6,504 bases of DNA from Proteobacteria bacterium UBA6920 (GCA_002448875.1 DKAS01000034.1:1-6504), one strand, 5' to 3'. Shown: positions 1 through 6,075, counted from the first letter of the stretch. Notes: generated by a model not told the origin, from the sequence alone. Made by a program: numbers and translations.

Positions 1-1026
1 ATGTCGGTTACCGCCCAGCGCAAGGATATCAGCGACAACGACGTGGTCAGCGAATTCGCCAGCATCGTCGGCAACCAGGCACGACTCGACCACCTGTACC
101 TGCTCACCGTCGCCGACATTCGCGCGACCAATCCGGAATTGTGGACCAGCTGGAAGGATGCCCTGCTCAAGGAGCTTTACTACTCCGCCGGTCACGCACT
201 GCGCCGCGGCGTGGACAATCAGCCCGACCAGCAGGAGTGGATCGCCAGCACCCGCCACAGCGCCCGCGAACTGCTGCAGACCCAGGCACCGCACGTCACG
301 ACGACGCAGATCGACACCCTGTGGGACACCTTTCCGGACGACTATTTTCTGCGCTATTCCGCCGAGCGCATCGCCTGGCACACGCAGGCGATACTGCTGC
401 ACCTGCCCAGCGAGGAGCCTCTGGTATTGAACGCCCCGATCCCGGAGAGTCACCAGGGGGCGACCGAAATATTCATCTACGCCCGGGATCAACTCAATCT
501 GTTCGCCAACGCCACGGCGATCCTGGACAAACTGGGCCTGACCATCGTCGACGCCCGCATCATTACCAGCGAAGACGGACATACTCTCGACAGTTTCATC
601 ATCTTCGAGCAATCAGGCGAGCCTATCGCTGGCGCCAGCCGGGTACAGGAGATCATCGGCGCCCTGCTCGCCCAGCTCTATCAGCAGGATGACAATCGCG
701 GTACGCCGCGACGGCATATACCGCGGCGGCTGAAACATTTTCCCATTCCGACGCGGGTCACGTTCTTCGAGGACCGCAAGCACCGCCATACCATACTCGA
801 AGTCATCGCCGCCGACCGCCCCGGCCTGCTGGCCGTCTTAAGCCGGGTATTTCTCCAGTGCGGGGTACGGTTGCGCAACGCGAAGATTTCCACCATCGGT
901 GAACGCGCGGAGGACATATTTTTCATTGTCAGCAGCAACAACGCCCCGCTGGACGATGCGGAATTGAGACAGGAACTCAAGACCAATATCATTGCCAAGC
1001 TCAGTCCCGACGCCTCGGGCTCCTGA
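1..1026 (+). CDS. glnD: Bifunctional uridylyltransferase/uridylyl-removing enzyme GlnD, C-terminal part (5' truncated by window edge)
   Basis: GlnD is the cytosolic glutamine sensor that adds UMP to PII proteins (GlnB/GlnK) when glutamine is low and removes it when glutamine is high, steering glutamine synthetase activity and nitrogen regulation. The 341 visible residues match the C-terminal part of the family. They begin in the tail of the HD (uridylyl-removing) domain, with the family phrase MSVTAQRKDI at 1-10 and LTVADIRATNP at 35-45, followed by LWTSWKDALLKELY. Two ACT domains follow: about 155-210 (EIFIYARDQ start) and about 263-335 (HTILEVIAADRPGLL start). The ACT domains bind glutamine. 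E. coli GlnD is about 890 aa, so roughly 550 residues, including the nucleotidyltransferase domain and the HD catalytic core, lie upstream of base 1. The ATG at base 1 is therefore an internal Met. TGA is at 1024-1026. The visible part is intact, with no frameshift. Confidence 0.96.
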   Translation: MSVTAQRKDISDNDVVSEFASIVGNQARLDHLYLLTVADIRATNPELWTSWKDALLKELYYSAGHALRRGVDNQPDQQEWIASTRHSARELLQTQAPHVTTTQIDTLWDTFPDDYFLRYSAERIAWHTQAILLHLPSEEPLVLNAPIPESHQGATEIFIYARDQLNLFANATAILDKLGLTIVDARIITSEDGHTLDSFIIFEQSGEPIAGASRVQEIIGALLAQLYQQDDNRGTPRRHIPRRLKHFPIPTRVTFFEDRKHRHTILEVIAADRPGLLAVLSRVFLQCGVRLRNAKISTIGERAEDIFFIVSSNNAPLDDAELRQELKTNIIAKLSPDASGS

Positions 1027-1065
1027 ATCTTTCCCTCGCATTAACAATCAGTTAGAACCAGCGGC

Positions 1066-1093
1066 TGCGCCGGCCAGACAGTGGGCCGGCGCG
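1066..1093 (+). terminator. GC-rich hairpin downstream of glnD (possible terminator, no U-tract)
   Basis: GCGCCGGCC at 1067-1075 and GGCCGGCGC at 1084-1092 form a perfect 9-bp stem around an 8-nt loop (1076-1083). One T-G wobble at 1066/1093 can extend it. It lies 40 bases after the glnD stop. No run of T follows, so it is not a canonical intrinsic terminator. It may act as a 3'-end stabiliser, a Rho-assisted terminator, or simply a chance GC palindrome. Confidence 0.35.
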
Positions 1094-1126
1094 ACCGGCC
1101 CTGTCCCTCGCTGCGCCAGTCGCGGC

Positions 1127-1256
1127 ATATACAAAAAAATACTTTAAATCCGTTTCTCCCCTCAAGAGATCGCCGTTGTATCCGAAATATTGATATGGCT
1201 GGGGGTTATAACGCCAGCGGGGCAAACAGCATCGTCTAAACAATAAGAGCCGGATT
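1127..1256 (+). promoter_or_regulatory. AT-rich upstream region of cysB, probable promoter/operator zone
   Basis: Composition shifts sharply here from the GC-rich hairpin region to AT-rich DNA, with an A7 run at 1133-1139 and AT-rich blocks around 1140-1150, 1179-1195 and 1206-1211 (TATAAC at 1207-1212). TATC at 1179-1182 and GATA at 1192-1195 form a dyad with a 9-nt centre, a geometry that LysR-type regulators can bind. I found no well-spaced -35/-10 pair, so the exact promoter is unresolved. A weak Shine-Dalgarno-like AAGAG at 1245-1249 lies 7 nt before the cysB ATG. Enteric CysB represses its own gene, so an autoregulatory site here is plausible but only inferred. Confidence 0.35.
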
Positions 1257-2183
1257 ATGAAATTAAGACAGTTGCAATACATCTGCGAAGTCGCGCGCCG
1301 TGGGCTCAATGTATCCACGGTGGCGGAGATCCTGCACACCGCGCAACCGGGGATCAGCACGCAAGTTCGCCTGTTGGAAGAGGAATTGAACGTAAAAATC
1401 TTCGAACGCAATGGCAAACGCCTGGTCGGCATTACCCAGCCGGGCAAGCGCATCATCGAAATGGCGGAGCGCGTACTGCGGGAAATCGAGGATATCCGGC
1501 AGGTCGGTGGCGAATTCTCGCAGGAAGACAGCGGCACTTTTTCCATTGCCACGACCCACACGCAAACCCGCTATGTGCTGCCCAGCACCATCAAGGCGTT
1601 CAAGGACACGTATCCGGATGTACGCCTGCGCATCCACCAGGGCGACCAGGTGCAGGTGGCGGAAATGGTCACCACCGGCGTGGCGGACATCGCCATCACC
1701 AGCGAGACCGGGCAACTGCCCCACTCCATCGTCACCCTGCCGTGCTTCGATTGGGAATTCTGCGTCATCGCGCCGGTCGGCCATCCCTTGCTCGACGAGA
1801 AAAACCTGAGCCTGGACAAGATCGCGGAGTTTCCCCTGATCACCTACGACTACGCCTCCGCCGGCCGCTCGGTGATCAACAAGGCGTTCAGCGATAAAGG
1901 TCTGGCGACTAAAATGGCGCTGACCGCCATGGATTCGGACGTTATCAAAACCTATGTCGAACTGGGGCTGGGTATCGGCATCCTGGCGAAAATGGCGTAT
2001 GAGAGCGAGCGGGACACGCAGCTGCGGTCACGCGACGTCGGCCACTTGTTCGAAAAAAGCACCACCTATATCGGCATTCAGAAAGGCAAGTACCTGCGCA
2101 GCTACATGTACGCGTTCATCGAACAATTCGCGCCGCACCTGACCCGGGAAAAGGTCGATCTGGAAACCAACAACTACCTGTAA
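1257..2183 (+). CDS. cysB: LysR-family transcriptional regulator, CysB type (sulfur assimilation)
   Basis: CysB activates sulfate/thiosulfate uptake and cysteine biosynthesis genes in response to O-acetyl/N-acetylserine and is inhibited by sulfide and thiosulfate. The 308-aa protein carries an N-terminal winged helix-turn-helix at about 1-60 (MKLRQLQYI start; TAQPGISTQVRLLEEEL at 28-44), a linker helix, and a periplasmic-binding-fold effector domain from about 93. The CysB signature TTHTQTRY is at 99-106. LPCFDW at 161-166, DSDVIKTYVELGLGIG at 226-241 and SYMYAFIEQFAPHLTRE at 282-298 also align to E. coli CysB without gaps (from memory). Compared with E. coli CysB, pocket Thr149 and Thr202 are Ser149 and Ala202, while Thr100 and Gln103 are kept. 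It ends about 16 residues earlier than the 324-aa E. coli protein. The ATG at 1257 gives the exact family N-terminus. The paralogue Cbl is a less likely identity. It is monocistronic and convergent with the next gene. Confidence 0.9.
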   Translation: MKLRQLQYICEVARRGLNVSTVAEILHTAQPGISTQVRLLEEELNVKIFERNGKRLVGITQPGKRIIEMAERVLREIEDIRQVGGEFSQEDSGTFSIATTHTQTRYVLPSTIKAFKDTYPDVRLRIHQGDQVQVAEMVTTGVADIAITSETGQLPHSIVTLPCFDWEFCVIAPVGHPLLDEKNLSLDKIAEFPLITYDYASAGRSVINKAFSDKGLATKMALTAMDSDVIKTYVELGLGIGILAKMAYESERDTQLRSRDVGHLFEKSTTYIGIQKGKYLRSYMYAFIEQFAPHLTREKVDLETNNYL

Positions 2184-2190
2184 GACGGGC

Positions 2191-2223
2191 CGCCGCCGGC
2201 GCCATTGTTCAGCACCGGCGGCG
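2191..2223. terminator. Hairpin between convergent genes, candidate bidirectional terminator
   Basis: CGCCGCCGG (2191-2199) and CCGGCGGCG (2215-2223) are perfect 9-bp inverted arms around a 15-nt loop. They sit in the 49-bp gap between the cysB stop (2181-2183) and the stop of the minus-strand DUF2892 gene (2233-2235). On the plus strand a partly T-rich tail (ACTCTCTGTTT, 2224-2234) follows. On the minus strand the tail is poor in T. The position strongly suggests transcription termination, mainly for cysB. The weak U-tract lowers confidence. Confidence 0.45.
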
Positions 2224-2232
2224 ACTCTCTGT

Positions 2233-2442
2233 TTAAGCCTGCTTCTTCTTGCAGGTCGCCAGCCCAAAGGGCAGGTACAGCGGACACCAGCTGATCAGGC
2301 TGGTTAAGATGAATACCGCGCCCAGGACACCAATGACTACGGCCACCACGCCTTCCACCTTGCCCAGGTAAATCAACGCAAAAAACACCAGCGCCACTGC
2401 GATACGAATTACACGATCGGCACCACCCATATTCTTGATCAT
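2233..2442 (-). CDS. DUF2892 (YgaP-like transmembrane domain) small inner-membrane protein
   Basis: This is a 69-aa protein with the layout of the DUF2892 family: a short N-terminus (MIKNMGGADRVIRI), two hydrophobic helices (about 11-28 and 31-50), then the family signature SWCPLYLPFGLATC at 51-64 and a basic tail KKKQA. Cys53 and Cys64 are the conserved cysteines. The function of stand-alone DUF2892 proteins is not established. The same domain is the membrane part of E. coli YgaP, where it is joined to a rhodanese (sulfurtransferase) domain, so a link to sulfur or thiol chemistry is only a hint. The reading frame is open to an ATG at 2473-2475, but I chose the ATG at 2440-2442. It has a strong AGGAG six bases upstream and gives the usual family N-terminus. 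It is convergent with cysB and followed by the shared hairpin. Confidence 0.85.
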   Translation of the reverse strand: MIKNMGGADRVIRIAVALVFFALIYLGKVEGVVAVVIGVLGAVFILTSLISWCPLYLPFGLATCKKKQA

Positions 2443-2503
2443 ACCCTTCTCCTGCGATGTTAACGAACTACCCATATCGTTTATTAGAGTTTGCTAATGA
2501 ATT

Positions 2504-2532
2504 AAGATACCGGGGATAGAATACTAACGCAA
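2504..2532 (-). promoter_or_regulatory. Candidate sigma70-type promoter for the DUF2892 gene
   Basis: On the minus strand TTGCGT (2527-2532) and TATCTT (2504-2509) are separated by 17 bp, roughly 60 bases upstream of the chosen start codon. Each hexamer matches only about four of six consensus positions. The 169-bp gap 2443-2611 holds no gene that I can support. It also contains the 3' flank of the HDOD gene, where only a weak 5-bp stem (2580-2584 with 2597-2601) is seen and no convincing terminator. Confidence 0.3.
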
Positions 2533-2611
2533 GAGGCGCCCTGCGAGGAATGGTGGGACAGGCTGAACCCGCGACGACAAGGGGATGTTGCTCGCGCCCC
2601 TGAGTCCCGGC

Positions 2612-3445
2612 TCACGTATGGATGGCGTCGAGGATTTGATTACAATTGCCGAAAATAGCGGCAATGGTGGCGTCGCTGAGTTGAAACAATGCCTGCAGCT
2701 CCTGGCGCGGCTGGGTCAGATCGTTGACCTTGATATTGTAGCCTTCCAGGGCATGCTCCTGAATCACCGTCTGCGCCAGACGAATCATGGCACAGTAGAT
2801 TTCCACCGATGATTTCAGCTCCCGGATGGGAGTCCCCAGTTTCAGGGTCACCAGCACCTGCGCCATCAGCGGGGTCAAACGCAGGTGGCGCGCCAGCCAG
2901 GCGGCGAATTTTTCTTCCGACAGAATGAAATAAGACCGTTCCAGGGATTTGAGGCTGCTTTCTCCCGTTTGCGCTTCGGCGAACAGCGCGGCGTATTCGT
3001 CGGGAAAATTGCTGGCCAGCACCAGGGATTCCATGGCGCTCATCATCGCCGTGATTTCCATTTCCTCGTCCTGACCGATGCCGCTCACCGCCGCGAACTG
3101 CCGGGTCAGGGTGGCCACCGCCATGCAATATTGATTGAGGTAGTTGCAGGCTTCGTTCCGACAGTTTACGGTAAATTTCTTCAAGGAATTACTCAGAACC
3201 GCCAGCCGGACATTGGTCACGCCCAGCAGATTTAAAGCCTCACGCACGTTATCGATTGATTTACCGCGCCGGTACAGCGGGGAATTGGCATAACGCAGCA
3301 TGGCCGTGGCCATTTTTTTGTCACGCTCCAGGGCCTGGGCAAGATCGGCGAAATTCAGATTGCGCGAGCCGAGCAGCTGCAGCACCCGCATGGAATCCCC
3401 GGATAAAGTCGGTGCCCCTAAATGTTCAATCGATACTTTGATCAA
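2612..3445 (-). CDS. HDOD-domain protein (probable signalling/regulatory protein), TTG start
   Basis: HDOD domains are HD-like but non-catalytic all-helical modules found in bacterial signalling proteins, alone or fused to EAL, GGDEF or kinase domains. This 277-aa protein consists of the HDOD domain with no other recognisable domain. The N-terminal hallmark is clear: LLGSRNLNFADLAQALERD (24-42), the conserved MLRYANSPLYRR (49-60), SIDNVREALNLLGVTNVRL (63-81). The second half is divergent: where the family usually reads close to GLLHDIG..L, this protein has ITAMMSAMESLVLASNFPDEY (split as 131-140 and 141-151). The start is TTG at 3443-3445. An in-frame stop (TGA, 3458-3460, which ends the upstream gene) prevents a longer form. 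ATG at 3389-3391 is possible but would cut the first domain helix. It is last in the EamA-VOC-HDOD unit, 12 nt after the VOC gene. The specific role is unknown. Confidence 0.8.
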   Translation of the reverse strand: MIKVSIEHLGAPTLSGDSMRVLQLLGSRNLNFADLAQALERDKKMATAMLRYANSPLYRRGKSIDNVREALNLLGVTNVRLAVLSNSLKKFTVNCRNEACNYLNQYCMAVATLTRQFAAVSGIGQDEEMEITAMMSAMESLVLASNFPDEYAALFAEAQTGESSLKSLERSYFILSEEKFAAWLARHLRLTPLMAQVLVTLKLGTPIRELKSSVEIYCAMIRLAQTVIQEHALEGYNIKVNDLTQPRQELQALFQLSDATIAAIFGNCNQILDAIHT

Positions 3446-3457
3446 GGGTAGATCCGT

Positions 3458-3835
3458 TCAGTTAGTGCCGATAATTTCCACCGCATTGCCGTCCGGGTCT
3501 CGAAGAAACAAAGCCGGACGCCCGGACTGGCTTACAGTATAACGGACGCCCAGCGCATTCAATTTAGCCCTGAAACCGGCAAAATCATCTATTTGCAATG
3601 CAAAATGCCGGTCGCGCCCGCCATGCGACGGACGCCCTTCCAGGGGATCCGGATTGGGCAGTTGCATTAAATGAATTTCCGCCTCACCCACCGCCAGCCA
3701 GGCACCAGGGTACCCCAGCTCCGGACGGTTGTTCTTTACCGCCAGGCCGAGCAAATCCCGATAAAATTTCAGCGATTGTTCCAGGTCGCGGACCAGGACA
3801 CTCACATGCAGCAGCTTTTTACCCTGTAGACTCAT
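3458..3835 (-). CDS. VOC-superfamily (glyoxalase/bleomycin resistance/dioxygenase fold) protein
   Basis: A single-domain vicinal-oxygen-chelate protein of 125 aa, the usual length for one VOC module of paired beta-alpha-beta-beta-beta units. The first unit runs from HVSVLVRDLEQSLKFYRDLLG (His10 to Gly30) through EIHLMQLPNPDP (53-64). The second runs from HFALQIDDF (77-85) to PALFLRDPDGNAVEI (107-121). Likely metal ligands by family pattern are His10, His55 (or Glu53), His77 and Glu120. Having all positions filled suggests a metal-dependent enzyme and not a pure binding protein. The substrate cannot be read from sequence: lyase, dioxygenase, isomerase and thiol-transferase activities all occur in this fold, and calling it lactoylglutathione lyase would be unjustified. 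The ATG (3833-3835) lies 17 nt inside the end of the transporter gene, with no good Shine-Dalgarno, so translation is probably coupled to that gene. Confidence 0.85.
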   Translation of the reverse strand: MSLQGKKLLHVSVLVRDLEQSLKFYRDLLGLAVKNNRPELGYPGAWLAVGEAEIHLMQLPNPDPLEGRPSHGGRDRHFALQIDDFAGFRAKLNALGVRYTVSQSGRPALFLRDPDGNAVEIIGTN

Positions 3836-4715
3836 GCTCTGTTTTCACCTGGCTGTACGCCGAAAAATATCCTGCCAGAAGGATCAACGCCCCACCCCAC
3901 CACTCCCGGGCCGAAACCACTTCAGCGGTCAACAGCTGAGAGGAAATCGCGCCTGCGACCAGCTCAAATAAAAGAATAACCGCGGAACGGTGTACCGGCA
4001 TGTGGGTAACACCGTACTGTACCGCTAATGTCATGAAAAATGTAGCGAAAATACCGAGCAGGACGACGGCCAACCAGACCGAGGGGGCCACCCGCGGTAC
4101 TGCCGCATCCTGCAACAGAACCAGAAGCAGCGCCACCAGGACCACGCCCAGCCAGGAAACCGTGGTCTTTACCTGGATCGATACATCCTGTACCTGGCGG
4201 ATGAAAACGTTGGACAAGGCAAAGGCGAGCCCGGAACTGATGGCGAGCCAGTCCGGGACCGTGTGCGGCCAGGGATAGCCCAGATCCGGGGACCAGAGCA
4301 TGACCAGCGCGCCGGTCATGGCCAGGACCAGAACCAGGAAAAAAGCCGGGGTGATGCGCTCCTTGAGCAACAGCCAACCCAACAGCACGGCCCACAATGG
4401 CGACAAATAGAACAACAACAGCACTCGTACCACGGTGCCATCGATCACCGCCAGCACAAATGCCACATTGGTCCACCCCGAGGTCAAGGCGAGCAACACC
4501 AGGGCCAAGGGCTGGCGCCTGATTTGTCCCAATTGTCTGCCGAACACCACCAAGCCCAGCAGCAGGGACACCAGATAAAGAAACAAAGACGACCAGACAC
4601 CCGCCATACCTGCGGTCTGCAGCCAGCGCAGCGGATACCAGATAACCCCCCACATCGAGGCGGTATAGAGCAAACAGGCGACGGGAAAAAATCTCGCGTG
4701 GAATTTGGCTGGCAT
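3819..4715 (-). CDS. EamA/DMT-superfamily transporter (10 predicted membrane helices)
   Basis: This is a 298-aa integral inner-membrane protein of the drug/metabolite transporter superfamily, whose members export amino acids, metabolites or drugs. Hydrophobic segments lie at about 11-32, 40-58, 70-92, 96-116, 122-141, 154-172, 185-202, 211-230, 243-262 and 272-288. This gives the ten-helix, two-repeat EamA plan. The first repeat ends with the typical LLLKERITP (115-123) followed by a glycine-containing helix. The second ends with VILLFELVAGAISSQLL (246-262) and a WWGGALILLAG helix. The substrate is unknown. It is first in a minus-strand unit with the VOC and HDOD genes and is divergent from dapC, 140 bp away. 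The ATG at 4713-4715 has no clear Shine-Dalgarno. A TAGTAT hexamer about 13 nt upstream could be a -10, but no -35 partner is evident. Confidence 0.9.
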   Translation of the reverse strand: MPAKFHARFFPVACLLYTASMWGVIWYPLRWLQTAGMAGVWSSLFLYLVSLLLGLVVFGRQLGQIRRQPLALVLLALTSGWTNVAFVLAVIDGTVVRVLLLFYLSPLWAVLLGWLLLKERITPAFFLVLVLAMTGALVMLWSPDLGYPWPHTVPDWLAISSGLAFALSNVFIRQVQDVSIQVKTTVSWLGVVLVALLLVLLQDAAVPRVAPSVWLAVVLLGIFATFFMTLAVQYGVTHMPVHRSAVILLFELVAGAISSQLLTAEVVSAREWWGGALILLAGYFSAYSQVKTEHESTG

Positions 4716-4813
4716 AGCGTGTTGTTCTATACTAAACGCCCGGCGCGCAGGGCGGCGGCGGTAAGACAGTCGGTCACAAGATAAATTCCTTTAGGCTCAT
4801 AAGCTTACCTTCA

Positions 4814-4844
4814 TTTACCACACCTGATACACGTGTTATATAAC
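4814..4844 (+). promoter_or_regulatory. Candidate dapC promoter close to the start codon
   Basis: TTTACC/TTACCA (4814-4820) and overlapping TATATA/TATAAC (4837-4844) form a sigma70-like pair with 17 or 18 bp between hexamers. TATAAC matches the -10 consensus at five of six positions. The 8-bp palindrome ACACGTGT (4829-4836) lies in the spacer and could be an operator half or chance. Initiation at the usual distance would leave only a few bases before the dapC ATG. The rest of the divergent gap (4716-4855) shows only an 8-bp palindrome TAAGCTTA (4800-4807) and nothing else that I can support. Confidence 0.4.
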
Positions 4845-4855
4845 CCACGCTTCCT

Positions 4856-6052
4856 ATGAATCTGGATTTGAACAAGCTCCAACCCTACCCCTTCGAGAAG
4901 CTGGCGGAGCTCAAAGGTGGCGTAACGCCCGCCACCACCGCGCCGCATATCGCGATGAGCATAGGCGAACCGCAGCATGAGACTCCCGACTTTATCAGGC
5001 AATCCCTGAGCCAACATTTGTTGACCATGGCTAATTATCCGGTCACCAAAGGCCTGGCGATTTTGCGCGAAGCCATTGCCGGTTGGCTGTGCCGCCGTTA
5101 CGGGCTGGCGGCCGAGCATGTCGATCCGGAACGCCACTGCCTGCCAGTGGCCGGTAGCCGCGAGGCTTTGTTTGCTTTTGCCCAGGCGGTCATCGACCGG
5201 TCAAAACCGGCCACGGTCCTGATGCCCAACCCCTTTTACCAGATCTATGAAGGCGCCGCGCTGCTGGCGGGAGCCCAGCCCTGGTACATGGCATGTACCG
5301 CCGACAATAATTACGTGCCGGATCTGGACGACGTACCGGCCGGGATCTGGCGCAGTTGCCAGCTGATTTACATCTGCTCCCCGGGCAACCCTACCGGTAG
5401 CGTTTTCAACCTGGATTTTTACCGTCGCCTGCTGGCATTGGCAGACCAGCACGACTTCATCATCGCCGCCGACGAATGTTATTCGGAAATCTATCCCGAC
5501 GAGGCCAATCCGCCGCTGGGCATGCTGCAGGCCTGCCGGCAGCTGGGCCGCGACGATTTCCGGCGCTGCGTGGTATTCAACAGCCTGTCCAAGCGTTCCA
5601 ACGTGCCGGGTTTGCGCTCCGGCTTCGTCGCCGGCGATGCCCGCATTCTGCAGCAATTCCTGCGTTATCGCACCTACCATGGCTGCGCTTTGCCGGTGTA
5701 CAGCCAGCACGCCAGTATCGCCGCCTGGAACGATGAGCGGCATGTTCGTACCAATCGCGATCTGTACCGGGAAAAATTCCAGGCGGTGGAACAGATCCTG
5801 AAGCCGGTACTGGAATTGAACCAGCCGGATGCAAGTTTTTATCTGTGGCCCCGCACTCCCCTGCCGGACACCGAATTCACCCGCGGTCTGTTTCAGCAAC
5901 AGAACGTCACCGTCCTGCCTGGCAGCTATCTGTCCCGGGTCACGGCGCAGGGCGATCCCGGCAGAAATCATGTGCGCATCGCCCTGGTGGCGCCGGTCGG
6001 CGAATGTGTCGCGGGCGCGCAACGCATGCGGCATTACCTGGAATCGCTATAA
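4856..6052 (+). CDS. dapC: Succinyldiaminopimelate transaminase DapC
   Basis: A PLP-dependent class I/II aminotransferase of 398 aa that converts N-succinyl-2-amino-6-oxopimelate plus glutamate to N-succinyl-LL-diaminopimelate plus 2-oxoglutarate, in the succinylase route to meso-DAP and lysine. It starts with the DapC-type N-terminus [15 protein letters not shown] (5-19), followed by [11 protein letters not shown] (34-44). Fold-type I landmarks are present: [10 protein letters not shown] (124-133), SPGNPTG with Asn178 (175-181), [10 protein letters not shown] with Asp206 and Tyr209 (204-213), SLSKRSN with the Schiff-base Lys246 (243-249), and HVRIAL with the carboxylate-binding Arg374 (372-377). 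The length fits the family. The ATG at 4856 gives the expected N-terminus although no Shine-Dalgarno precedes it. It is followed after 29 nt by dapD, which supplies its substrate. This context favours DapC over other transaminases of the superfamily. Confidence 0.95.
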   Translation: MNLDLNKLQPYPFEKLAELKGGVTPATTAPHIAMSIGEPQHETPDFIRQSLSQHLLTMANYPVTKGLAILREAIAGWLCRRYGLAAEHVDPERHCLPVAGSREALFAFAQAVIDRSKPATVLMPNPFYQIYEGAALLAGAQPWYMACTADNNYVPDLDDVPAGIWRSCQLIYICSPGNPTGSVFNLDFYRRLLALADQHDFIIAADECYSEIYPDEANPPLGMLQACRQLGRDDFRRCVVFNSLSKRSNVPGLRSGFVAGDARILQQFLRYRTYHGCALPVYSQHASIAAWNDERHVRTNRDLYREKFQAVEQILKPVLELNQPDASFYLWPRTPLPDTEFTRGLFQQQNVTVLPGSYLSRVTAQGDPGRNHVRIALVAPVGECVAGAQRMRHYLESL

Positions 6053-6055
6053 CCC

Positions 6056-6075
6056 TTTTTTATTTTCTGACGGAG
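6056..6075 (+). promoter_or_regulatory. U-rich leader and Shine-Dalgarno ahead of dapD
   Basis: A T6 run (6056-6061) and T4 run (6063-6066) precede GGAG at 6072-6075, which sits six bases before the dapD ATG. GGAG at this spacing fixes the start codon. The U-rich stretch has no GC-rich stem in front of it, so it is not a terminator. It fits an A/U-rich translation enhancer of the ribosomal protein S1 type (inference). Confidence 0.5.

Noticed and set aside
1..3. ATG at base 1 as the true start of a 341-aa gene
   Set aside because: The phrase MSVTAQRKDI is internal to GlnD, within the HD domain. The window edge simply falls on an internal Met codon.
1064..1117. 8-bp direct repeat GCTGCGCC (1064-1071 and 1110-1117)
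   Set aside because: It is short and GC-rich, expected by chance at this composition, and has only two copies.
1263..1784. 173-aa minus-strand open frame opposite cysB
   Set aside because: It is fully antisense to a well-supported CysB and shows no family motif.
2443..2475. Upstream ATG extension of the DUF2892 protein by 11 residues
   Set aside because: The AGGAG Shine-Dalgarno is placed for the inner ATG at 2440-2442, and the family normally begins right at that point.
2580..2601. AGGGG/CCCCT 5-bp stem downstream of the HDOD gene as a terminator
   Set aside because: The stem is too short, the loop is 12 nt, and there is no T-run on the minus strand.
4263..4784. 173-aa plus-strand open frame opposite the EamA gene, rich in Gln/His/Pro
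   Set aside because: The biased composition is what antisense of a Leu/Val-rich membrane protein gives. The EamA frame on the other strand is convincing.
4829..4836. ACACGTGT palindrome as a defined operator
   Set aside because: An eight-base palindrome with no extension or second copy is not enough to name a regulator. It is noted only within the promoter entry.
5201..6034. 277-aa open frame on the minus strand opposite dapC
   Set aside because: It lies wholly inside dapC, which has all its catalytic motifs. The antisense translation shows no recognisable domain and is a by-product of GC-rich codon usage.
6053..6067. T-run after dapC as an intrinsic terminator
   Set aside because: No GC-rich stem precedes it, and dapD follows with a good ribosome site, which fits an operon.
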